Shown one piece after another: positions 1 through 5,208 of a stretch of DNA of 8,222 bases. The notes beneath the pieces were generated by a model, which made no database searches, was not told the DNA's origin, and saw only the letters and a program-made list of their open reading frames with translations. Both the position numbers and the translations under genes were made by a program. Positions within the stretch are counted from its first letter, which is position 1; the number at the start of each line of letters is the position of its first letter. Origin of the DNA: Tessaracoccus flavescens (lineage in GTDB: Bacteria; Actinomycetota; Actinomycetes; Propionibacteriales; Propionibacteriaceae); NCBI GenBank assembly GCA_020741375.1, contig DYZF01000189.1, positions 1 through 8,222 of the forward strand, given 5' to 3'.

Positions 1-1
1 A

Positions 2-241
2 GCCAACGTGGTCTTCCGCAAGGAGATCGAGGCGGCTGACGACAAGGAAGCCAAGCGCGCCGAACTGGTGGAGGAATACCGCGAGACGTTCTCGACGCCG
101 TACATGGCAGCCAGCCGTGGCCTCGTCGACGACATCATCGACCCTGCCGACACCCGTCGCGAGATCGCCATGGCCCTCGAACTGCTCATCGGCAAGCGCG
201 AGATCCGCCCTGCGAAGAAGCACGGCCTCGGCCCGGCCTGA
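2..241 (+). CDS. mmdA: Methylmalonyl-CoA carboxytransferase 12S subunit, C-terminal fragment
   Basis: This is the last 79 codons of a carboxyltransferase beta-type subunit; the rest lies left of the window. The protein family transfers the carboxyl group between an acyl-CoA and carboxybiotin. Visible tail motifs are the FRKEI segment near the fragment start, TPYMAASRGLVDDIIDPADT in the middle (the conserved A-x-R-G-x-V-D-D-x-I-D-P/x-x-T-R block of propionyl-CoA carboxylase beta and 12S proteins) and a closing RPAKKHG, which I remember from the 12S subunit of Propionibacterium transcarboxylase. A biotin carrier of the 1.3S type lies 282 bases downstream on the same strand, which favours transcarboxylase over an ordinary acyl-CoA carboxylase. 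The alternative is propionyl-CoA carboxylase beta or a methylmalonyl-CoA decarboxylase alpha subunit. The family call is firm; the exact enzyme is inferred from context. Confidence 0.9.
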   Translation, partial: ANVVFRKEIEAADDKEAKRAELVEEYRETFSTPYMAASRGLVDDIIDPADTRREIAMALELLIGKREIRPAKKHGLGPA

Positions 242-252
242 TCGGACAACCC

Positions 253-513
253 ATGGAAGACACCACGCTGCAGGAGCTCCGCGACGCTGTCGCGGCGCTC
301 ACTGAGAAGGTCGCGGTCCTTGAGACCAAGGTCGCGGCTCTGGAGGCGAATCAGGAGATCCCCGAAACGGATCTCATCGCCATCGGTGCCGCCGTCGCCG
401 CGTACTTCGGCCACAAGGCCAAGGTGCGCGCCATCCGTTACGGCTCGCAGACCCGCTGGGCCGCCGCGTCCCGCGGTCGCGTCCACGATCGTTCCGTCCC
501 GCACGTCCGCTAA
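253..513 (+). CDS. Small coiled-coil protein of the carboxytransferase cluster (OadG/epsilon-like tail)
   Basis: An 86-residue protein starts 11 bases after the 12S stop codon and ends where the ribosome binding site of the biotin carrier begins, so the three genes probably form one transcript. Residues 6-33 form a textbook coiled coil: hydrophobic residues at 9, 13, 16, 20, 23, 27 and 30 alternate by four and three, including two near-identical heptads (EKVAVLE, TKVAALE). Residues 42-64 (IAIGAAVAAYFG then KVRAIRYG) and a Trp followed by GR (W69, G75-R76) resemble, from memory, the C-terminal region of small accessory chains of decarboxylases and acyl-CoA carboxylases (OadG, MmdD/E-like). No membrane anchor is visible, unlike OadG. 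It may help assemble 12S with the biotin carrier; that is inference. The upstream ribosome binding site is weak, suggesting translational coupling. Confidence 0.8.
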   Translation: MEDTTLQELRDAVAALTEKVAVLETKVAALEANQEIPETDLIAIGAAVAAYFGHKAKVRAIRYGSQTRWAAASRGRVHDRSVPHVR

Positions 514-518
514 GGAAG
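512..518 (+). promoter_or_regulatory. Ribosome binding site of the 1.3S gene, overlapping the upstream stop codon
   Basis: AAGGAAG lies four bases before the ATG at 523 and overlaps the TAA stop (511-513) of the preceding small gene. The overlap favours coupled translation of the two proteins. Confidence 0.7.
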
Positions 519-522
519 AAAA

Positions 523-882
523 ATGAAGCTCAAGGTGACCGTCAACCAGACGGAATACGAGATCGACGTTGAGGTCGAAGAGGAGAAGCCCGAAGGTCTT
601 GGCCCGATCGTCATCGGCGTCAACGGTGGCTCGAACCCCATCCCGACCCGCGCGTCGGTGACGGCAGTCAGCTCCAACGCGGTCGTCGCACCGCTAGCTG
701 GCTCTGTGGCCCGTGTCCTCGTCAACGAGGGCGACGACATCGAGGCCGGGCAGGTGCTGCTCGTGCTCGAGGCCATGAAGATGGAGACCGAGATCACCGC
801 GCCGGCAGCCGGCAAGGTGGCCTCCATCCTCGTCGCCCCCGGCGACGCGGTCCAGGGTGGCCAGGCTCTGATCGAGCTCTGA
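523..882 (+). CDS. Methylmalonyl-CoA carboxytransferase 1.3S subunit (biotin carboxyl carrier protein)
   Basis: A 119-residue biotinyl protein that shuttles CO2 as carboxybiotin between the 12S (methylmalonyl-CoA) and 5S (pyruvate) subunits of transcarboxylase. The N-terminal MKLKVTVN is the segment that, in the characterised 1.3S protein, docks to the larger subunits. Residues 53-119 are the biotinyl/lipoyl domain: APLAG at 56-60, the biotinylation motif EAMKMET at 83-89 with the target Lys86, and the closing [12 protein letters not shown]. The length matches the roughly 123-residue Propionibacterium 1.3S subunit. Residues about 22-52 form the flexible linker, here rich in Gly, Asn, Ser, Thr and Val rather than Ala-Pro-Gly. 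The start has a good ribosome binding site. No 5S gene lies between this gene and 12S, or downstream within the window, so 5S must be upstream or elsewhere. Confidence 0.93.
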   Translation: MKLKVTVNQTEYEIDVEVEEEKPEGLGPIVIGVNGGSNPIPTRASVTAVSSNAVVAPLAGSVARVLVNEGDDIEAGQVLLVLEAMKMETEITAPAAGKVASILVAPGDAVQGGQALIEL

Positions 883-901
883 TCCACTTCAAGAAGTGAC
901 G

Positions 902-938
902 CGGCCGCGTCGGTGTTGATGCACCGGCGCGGCCGTTT
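902..938 (+). terminator. Hairpin terminator of the carboxytransferase cluster
   Basis: A 14-base-pair stem (902-915 with 922-935, one pair being G-U) with a six-base loop starts 19 bases after the 1.3S stop codon and is followed by TTT (936-938). A second small perfect hairpin (943-955, five pairs, three-base loop) follows at once. Confidence 0.8.
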
Positions 939-958
939 CGCGTCCCCGCAGGGGAGGG

Positions 959-1102
959 TCAGGTGGGCCACCCGTTCTTGACCGCGTTCAGCGCCTCCGG
1001 CAGCGAGAACCCGAGGCGGGCGGCGGTCGCGGCGAAGGTGCGGGCCTGATCGTCGAGGCTTTCGCTGACCTGGGTCTTCGTCAGGTTGGGGGCCTGCACC
1101 AT
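959..1102 (-). CDS. Possible small gene or gene remnant, unknown function
   Basis: I do not recognise this protein. From an ATG at 1102 down to a TGA at 959-961 the minus strand reads 47 residues, beginning MVQAPNLTKTQ and ending AVKNGWPT. Almost every third codon position is G or C (only about two exceptions), as expected for a real gene here, whereas the upstream continuation of the same frame (1103-1264) reads as low-complexity Pro/Arg/Asp-rich sequence and is not convincing. The peptide looks soluble, probably mostly helical, with no membrane segment. The ATG has no strong ribosome binding site. It could be a complete tiny protein or the surviving C-terminus of a larger one cut at about 1102. 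Confidence 0.35.
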   Translation of the reverse strand: MVQAPNLTKTQVSESLDDQARTFAATAARLGFSLPEALNAVKNGWPT

Positions 1103-1243
1103 TGCTCGCTGATCCAGCCGGCCACCGCCTACGGTGCGGACATCGTCGCAGAGCGCTGGTGGGGGAGCGCGCGCACCCCGCTTCCCGTCGATCTCGGCAT
1201 GATCATCGACGACGGCGTCTCCATGGTCTGTCCCGGCAAGTGA
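1103..1243 (+). pseudogene. Possible C-terminal remnant of an unidentified gene
   Basis: On the plus strand one frame ends at a TGA (1241-1243) and reads about 46 residues including SLIQPATAYGAD, AERWWG and DLGMIIDDG, closing with VCPGK. Third positions are about 90 percent G or C across 1103-1243, but the same frame left of about 1100 loses that bias, and no convincing start codon with a ribosome binding site precedes it. It therefore looks like the tail of a gene whose front has been lost. I do not recognise the family. It could also be chance, given the high GC content. Confidence 0.3.
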
Positions 1244-1280
1244 CCGCGGGTCTGGCCCGCGCACCCGTTGCCCTCGCCGG

Positions 1281-1286
1281 TAGGCT
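1281..1286 (+). promoter_or_regulatory. Candidate -10 element of the AI-2E family gene (TAGGCT)
   Basis: TAGGCT, preceded by GCCGG, fits the actinobacterial TANNNT pattern and would place transcription start near 1293, about 19 bases before the GTG start at 1312. This leaves room for the ribosome binding site AAGGAG at 1302-1307. No good -35 hexamer is visible. Confidence 0.45.
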
Positions 1287-1311
1287 GTCGCACATCGACT
1301 GAAGGAGCAGC

Positions 1312-2727
1312 GTGGACCTACGGCCTGGCGACGGGATCAATCCCCTCGGCGACGCCTCTGGCTTCCTGCCTGCCCCAGATCCGGAACAGCCCGTCGACAA
1401 AGCCGACGTCATCGGCGAGGGCGGACGCTGGTTGGCCGCGTGGGCCGCACGGTTCCTGCTCATCGCCGCAGCCGTCGTCGTCATCGGCTGGGTCATCGGC
1501 AAGATGTGGGCCGGCGTGCTGCCCGTCCTGCTCGCCCTTCTGGTTGCCTCGGTGCTCTGGCCCTTCACCAATGGGCTCAAGCGACGCGGCGTTCCCTACG
1601 GGATCGGGGCCTTCACCTCGCTGCTGATCGGCGTTGGCGTCGTCGCCGGCTTGGTATCGCTCATCGCACCCGGCGTCGTCGCGCAATGGCCCATCCTCTC
1701 CACGCAGGCCGTCGTCGGCGTACGGCGGCTGCAGATGTGGGCCTCCGGCCCGCCGCTCAACCTGCGCGACGAACAGCTCAACGAGTGGATCACCCAAGGC
1801 ATCACCTACCTGCAATCACGCAGCGGCGATCTCTTCTCCCAGGCGCTCAGCCTCGGCGGCTCCCTCTCCAGCGGCATCGTCACGGTCCTCCTGACGCTGG
1901 TGCTCACCTTCTTCTTCCTCAAGGACGGGCACCGATTCCTCGGTTTCACGCGGCAGGTGGTCGGTCGCCGCGCCGGCTTCCACGCCACCGAGCTGCTCAC
2001 GCGACTCTGGACGACGGTGTCCGGCTACATCCGCACGCAGGCCATCGTCAGCCTCGTCGACGCCGTCTTCATCGGCTTGGGCCTCGTGGTGCTGGGCGTG
2101 CCGCTGGCGTTCCCATTGGCGGTCCTCACGTTCATGGCCGGCTTCATCCCGGTGGTCGGCGCCATCACGGCAGGCGCGCTGGCCGTACTGGTCGCCGTCG
2201 TCTCCAACGGCTGGACCACCGCCGCGCTGGTGCTGTTGTTGATCCTGCTGGTGCAGCAGCTAGAAGGCAACGTGCTGCAGCCAATCCTGCAGTCGCGCGT
2301 CATGAAGCTGCACCCCGTCGTCGTGCTCCTTGCCGTCTTGATCGGCGGCGCCTGGTTCGGCATCATCGGCGCCTTCCTCGCGGTGCCTGTGGCCGCCTCC
2401 ATCGCCGTGTGTCTGCGCTACCTCGGCGACCTCGTCGACCTACGCACCGGCGACCGCTCCACCGACGACGTCGAGTGGGCCACCGCCGACGGCAAGACTG
2501 TCGGCTCGCAGTCGGAACAAGCCGCCGCCTTCTTCCGCGCGCTCGTGCGAGTGCGCACCACGAAGAAGGAGTTCGAAACCCAGACTGAGACCGTCGTCGA
2601 GGGAGCTGAGACCTCTCCGACGGTGGATGCCGCGAATCTCGAATCGGTCGACGTCCTGACCGTCGCGGAGCGCTCGGACACAACCCCGAAGTGGCGCCGA
2701 ATCCTCTCGCGCCGTCGCGGCCAGTAG
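1312..2727 (+). CDS. AI-2E family transporter (PerM/UPF0118)
   Basis: A 471-residue membrane protein of the AI-2E exporter/permease family; members move small molecules or ions across the cytoplasmic membrane, and the substrate cannot be read from sequence. The GTG start has AAGGAG four bases ahead. After a soluble N-terminus (1-40), membrane segments lie at roughly 44-63, 66-84, 98-120, 185-204, 243-263, 266-295, 300-316 and 333-367. Family hallmarks are FFFLKDG (200-206), YIRTQAIVSLVDAVFIG (239-255), FIPVVGAI (278-285), QQLEGNVLQPILQSRVMKLHP (315-335) and the glycine-rich LIGGAWFGIIGAFLAVPVAA (343-362). A charged tail of about 100 residues (372-471) ends in RRILSRRRGQ and is longer than the core family needs. 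It stands alone; the neighbours suggest no substrate. Quorum-sensing export should not be assumed from the family name. Confidence 0.9.
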   Translation: MDLRPGDGINPLGDASGFLPAPDPEQPVDKADVIGEGGRWLAAWAARFLLIAAAVVVIGWVIGKMWAGVLPVLLALLVASVLWPFTNGLKRRGVPYGIGAFTSLLIGVGVVAGLVSLIAPGVVAQWPILSTQAVVGVRRLQMWASGPPLNLRDEQLNEWITQGITYLQSRSGDLFSQALSLGGSLSSGIVTVLLTLVLTFFFLKDGHRFLGFTRQVVGRRAGFHATELLTRLWTTVSGYIRTQAIVSLVDAVFIGLGLVVLGVPLAFPLAVLTFMAGFIPVVGAITAGALAVLVAVVSNGWTTAALVLLLILLVQQLEGNVLQPILQSRVMKLHPVVVLLAVLIGGAWFGIIGAFLAVPVAASIAVCLRYLGDLVDLRTGDRSTDDVEWATADGKTVGSQSEQAAAFFRALVRVRTTKKEFETQTETVVEGAETSPTVDAANLESVDVLTVAERSDTTPKWRRILSRRRGQ

Positions 2728-2751
2728 AGCCACTGCCTGTTTCGGTCCGGT

Positions 2752-2777
2752 AACAATCTTGTTGGAGTATCGCCAAC
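2752..2777 (+). promoter_or_regulatory. Overlapping inverted repeats, candidate operator of the glu operon
   Basis: AACAA (2752-2756) and TTGTT (2759-2763) form a compact dyad, and GTTGG (2761-2765) with CCAAC (2773-2777) forms a second one sharing bases with the first. They lie about 40-65 bases before the proposed transcription start at 2817, where an activator or repressor could bind. The regulator is not in the window. The second dyad could also be a weak RNA hairpin. Confidence 0.3.
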
Positions 2778-2804
2778 CCCCTACCCCCGGGCCCGCCGTC
2801 TCCC

Positions 2805-2810
2805 TAGTCT
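2805..2810 (+). promoter_or_regulatory. Candidate -10 element of the glu operon (TAGTCT), leaderless start
   Basis: TAGTCT is separated by six bases from the ATG at 2817. A transcript starting the usual 6-8 bases downstream would begin at or next to the start codon itself, and no ribosome binding site lies between them. The sequence 16-18 bases upstream is a C-rich run with no recognisable -35. Confidence 0.55.
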
Positions 2811-2816
2811 GTGCCC

Positions 2817-3581
2817 ATGGCGACAGAGACAAGTGCACCCACCGAGCGGCCTCTCGTCCAGATGGTGGGGGTCAACAAGTTCTTCGGCGACCACCAGGTG
2901 CTGAAGGACATCAACTTGGACGTCCACAAGGGCGAAGTGGTCGTGATCATCGGCCCCTCCGGCTCCGGCAAGTCCACCCTGTGTCGCTCCATCAACCGGC
3001 TCGAGACCATCACCTCGGGTGAGATCTACATCGACGGCGTCAAGCTGCCCGAGGAGGGCAAGGAGCTCGCGAAGCTGCGCTCCGACGTCGGCATGGTCTT
3101 CCAGTCGTTCAACCTGTTCTCCCACAAGACCGTGCTGGAGAACGTCACCCTCGCGCCCATCAAGGTGCGCAAGACAAGCAAGGAGGAGGCCAACAAACGA
3201 GCCATGCAACTGTTGGAGCGCGTCGGAGTCGCCGCGCACGCCAACAAGATGCCCGCCCAACTCTCGGGCGGCCAGCAGCAACGCGTCGCCATCGCCCGCA
3301 CCCTCGCCATGGACCCCAAGGTCATCCTCCTCGACGAGCCCACCTCTGCTCTGGACCCGGAGATGATCAAGGAAGTGCTCGACGTTATGGTCGAGCTCGC
3401 CAAGGGCGGCATGACCATGATCGTGGTCACCCACGAAATGGGCTTCGCGCGCAGCGCAGGCGACCGCGTGGTGTTCATGTCTGAAGGCCTCATCGTTGAG
3501 GAAGCAGACCCGGACGAATTCTTCACCAACCCGCAAACAGACCGAGCCAAGGACTTCTTGTCCAAGATCCTCACCCGCTGA
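2817..3581 (+). CDS. gluA: Glutamate-type amino-acid ABC transporter, ATP-binding protein
   Basis: A 254-residue ATPase that powers uptake of a polar, probably acidic, amino acid on the cytoplasmic face of the membrane. The ABC motifs are all intact: Walker A GPSGSGKST at 46-54, Q-loop Gln96 in VFQSFNLF, signature LSGGQQQR at 149-156, Walker B VILLDEP at 169-175, D-loop SALD at 177-180 and H-loop His206 in VTHEMGF. The sequence is of the polar-amino-acid class (GlnQ/GltL/GluA), with LxxxGMVFQ and the TSALDPE ending. I chose the ATG at 2817 over the GTG at 2811 because it lies six bases after a good -10 element. It is the first of four co-directional genes encoding a whole importer. GluA is inferred from gene order and the similarity of the set to corynebacterial gluABCD. 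Confidence 0.93.
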   Translation: MATETSAPTERPLVQMVGVNKFFGDHQVLKDINLDVHKGEVVVIIGPSGSGKSTLCRSINRLETITSGEIYIDGVKLPEEGKELAKLRSDVGMVFQSFNLFSHKTVLENVTLAPIKVRKTSKEEANKRAMQLLERVGVAAHANKMPAQLSGGQQQRVAIARTLAMDPKVILLDEPTSALDPEMIKEVLDVMVELAKGGMTMIVVTHEMGFARSAGDRVVFMSEGLIVEEADPDEFFTNPQTDRAKDFLSKILTR

Positions 3582-3622
3582 TCCCCCAAGCACTACAACC
3601 ACTAAGAAACTGGAGAACCAAG

Positions 3623-4480
3623 ATGAGCTTGAAGAAGAAGATCGCCGCCCTCATCGCGGCCGCAGCACTCACCGCTTCCCTCGCCGCGTGTGGCGACGAC
3701 GCCGCCTCGCCCGGTGGCGAGGCCAAGGACTTCCCCGAGGGCTCGACGATGGCCAAGCTGTCGTCGGCCGGCAAGATGGTCGTCGGCACCAAGTTCGACC
3801 AGCCGTTGTTCGGACTGGCGGGCCCCACCGGTACCCCCGAGGGCTTCGACGTCGAGGTCGCGAAGATCATCGCTGGCGAGCTCGGCATCTCCGCCGACAA
3901 CATCGAGTGGAAGGAAACGGTCTCGCAGAACCGCGAGCCGTTCATCGAGCAGGGCCAGGTGGACATCGTCGTGGCCACCTACACCATCAACGACAAGCGC
4001 AAGGAAGTCATCGACTTCGCCGGTCCGTACTACATCGCAGGCCAGTCCTTCCTGGTTCCCAAGGGCAACCCGAAGGGCATCACCGGCGTGGACGCCGTCG
4101 GCGACGCCAAGATCTGCACCGTGACCGGCTCCACCTCGGAGAAGAACATCAAGGAGCACACCGACAACGTCATCACCGTCGATAAGTACTCCGACTGCCT
4201 CGAGCCCATCCGCACCGGACAGGCCGACGCGCTGACCACCGACAACGTCATCCTCGCCGGCCTCGTCAGCCAGAACGGTGACGAGTTCGAGGTGGTCAAC
4301 GGCACCTTCACCGAGGAGCCCTACGGCATCGGCCTCAAGAAGGACGACGACGACTTCCGCACCTTCATCAACGACACCCTCGAGGCCGCCTACGAAGACG
4401 GCCGCTGGGAGAAGGCGTGGAAGGACACCGCGGGCACCGTCCTCGACACCCCCGAGGCGCCGTCGGTGGATCGCTACTGA
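3623..4480 (+). CDS. gluB: Glutamate-type ABC transporter, substrate-binding lipoprotein
   Basis: A 285-residue extracellular solute-binding protein of family 3, anchored to the outer face of the membrane. The N-terminus is a lipoprotein signal: KKK at 4-6, a hydrophobic core at 7-20 and a lipobox ending LAAC with Cys23 as the lipid site, followed by an acidic/Gly linker. The mature domain has the family 3 signature GFDVEVAKIIAGELG (74-88), the ligand-contact segment SQNREPFIEQGQVDIV (101-116), TYTINDKRK (119-127) and FAGPYYIAGQ (132-141). Cys165 (KICTVTGSTS) and Cys192 (SDCLEPIRTG) are the only cysteines besides the lipid one and may form a disulfide. GGAG at 3612-3615 is its ribosome binding site. 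It lies 41 bases after gluA and before the two permease genes, with a hairpin after it. Glutamate is the likely ligand, but aspartate or glutamine cannot be excluded. Confidence 0.92.
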   Translation: MSLKKKIAALIAAAALTASLAACGDDAASPGGEAKDFPEGSTMAKLSSAGKMVVGTKFDQPLFGLAGPTGTPEGFDVEVAKIIAGELGISADNIEWKETVSQNREPFIEQGQVDIVVATYTINDKRKEVIDFAGPYYIAGQSFLVPKGNPKGITGVDAVGDAKICTVTGSTSEKNIKEHTDNVITVDKYSDCLEPIRTGQADALTTDNVILAGLVSQNGDEFEVVNGTFTEEPYGIGLKKDDDDFRTFINDTLEAAYEDGRWEKAWKDTAGTVLDTPEAPSVDRY

Positions 4481-4495
4481 TCCTGCTGGTTCCAG

Positions 4496-4524
4496 GCCGG
4501 GGCGGGCGCCCAGCTCGCCCCGGC
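4496..4524 (+). promoter_or_regulatory. Intercistronic hairpin between gluB and gluC
   Basis: GCCGGGGCG (4496-4504) pairs perfectly with CGCCCCGGC (4516-4524). Three further inner pairs are possible, leaving a five-base loop. It starts 15 bases after the gluB stop and has no T tract, so it is more likely an mRNA-stabilising or partial-termination element than a full terminator. The effect expected is more binding protein than permease. Confidence 0.65.
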
Positions 4525-4547
4525 ACCCACCAATTCTTCTGACGAGC

Positions 4548-4552
4548 GGAGG
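4548..4552 (+). promoter_or_regulatory. Ribosome binding site of gluC
   Basis: GGAGG, eight bases before the ATG at 4561, is the strongest Shine-Dalgarno sequence in the operon and sits just past the intercistronic hairpin. Confidence 0.7.
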
Positions 4553-4560
4553 ACGCCTGC

Positions 4561-5208
4561 ATGGGTGTGATCATTGAGAACCTCCCCACCTATTGGGAGG
4601 GGTTCAGGACGACGTTGTTGCTGCTCCTCGTCGGCGGCCTCGGTGCCTCCGTCATCGGTGGCCTCGTCGCGCTCCTGCGCATCTCACCCATCGGCAGCCT
4701 CCGGGCGTTGGGCGCCATCTACACCGAGGTGGTGCGAAACACGCCGCTCACCCTGGTGTTCTTCTTCGTCATCGTTGTCCTCCCCGCACTGCAGCTTGGC
4801 ATCGATTCGCTGTACGGCGCGTTCATCGCGCTGTCTGTCTACACCTCGGCCTTCGTCGCCGAGGCCATCCGCTCCGGCATCAACGGCGTCCCGATCGGCC
4901 AGGCCGAGGCGGCGCGCTCCGTCGGCCTCACCTTCGGGCAGACCGTGGTCAGCGTCGTGCTCCCGCAGGCCATGCGCATGGTGGTGCCGCCGCTGATCAA
5001 CGTGTTCATCGCACTGACCAAGAACACGTCGGTCGCGGGCGGGTTCATCGTCTTCGAGCTTTTCGCCGCCTCCAAGGTGTTGGCCAACGCCAACGGCGAC
5101 AAGGTGGTGCCCATCCTGCTCGGGGTCGCAGCCTTCTACCTGCTGGTCACCATTCCGCTGGGCATGATCGCCGGGCGAATCGAGCGAAAGGTGGCGGTGC
5201 TGCGATGA
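4561..5208 (+). CDS. gluC: Glutamate-type ABC transporter, permease
   Basis: A 215-residue integral membrane subunit of a polar-amino-acid importer (HisM/GlnP type). Membrane segments are at about 17-39, 60-80, 84-104 and 184-206, with a further hydrophobic stretch at 141-165. The conserved N-terminal TTLLLLLVGG, the EVVRNTPLTLVFFF segment (56-69) and the EAA loop GQAEAARSVGLTFGQTVVSV followed by VLPQA (113-137) are all present; the loop contacts the ATPase. NTSVAGGFIVFEL (155-167) is also typical. The stop codon TGA overlaps the start codon of the next permease gene (ATGA at 5205-5208), so the two should be made in equal amounts and work as a heterodimer. Confidence 0.92.
   Translation: MGVIIENLPTYWEGFRTTLLLLLVGGLGASVIGGLVALLRISPIGSLRALGAIYTEVVRNTPLTLVFFFVIVVLPALQLGIDSLYGAFIALSVYTSAFVAEAIRSGINGVPIGQAEAARSVGLTFGQTVVSVVLPQAMRMVVPPLINVFIALTKNTSVAGGFIVFELFAASKVLANANGDKVVPILLGVAAFYLLVTIPLGMIAGRIERKVAVLR

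Noticed and set aside
304..352. Short tandem repeat as a CRISPR-like or regulatory repeat
   Set aside because: There are only two units, they lie inside a coding region, and they encode coiled-coil heptads.
1103..1264. N-terminal extension of the minus-strand peptide at 959-1102
   Set aside because: The extra about 54 residues are low-complexity Asp/Arg/Pro-rich and oppose a better plus-strand reading, so the ATG at 1102 is preferred.
1440..2588. A 382-codon Arg/His-rich frame inside the AI-2E gene
   Set aside because: It is a high-GC shadow frame; the overlapping AI-2E frame has membrane segments and family motifs.
1312..2727. Reading the AI-2E family gene as evidence for a quorum-sensing system
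   Set aside because: No luxS or AI-2 receptor genes are nearby, and many family members transport other substrates.
2811..2816. GTG at 2811 as the gluA start
   Set aside because: It adds only two residues and would lie immediately after the -10 element, before the expected transcription start.
2781..3602. A 273-codon open frame on the minus strand opposite gluA
   Set aside because: It is a mirror of the well-supported ATPase gene; its composition is Leu/Asp/His/Val-rich without family motifs, and gluA has every ABC motif.
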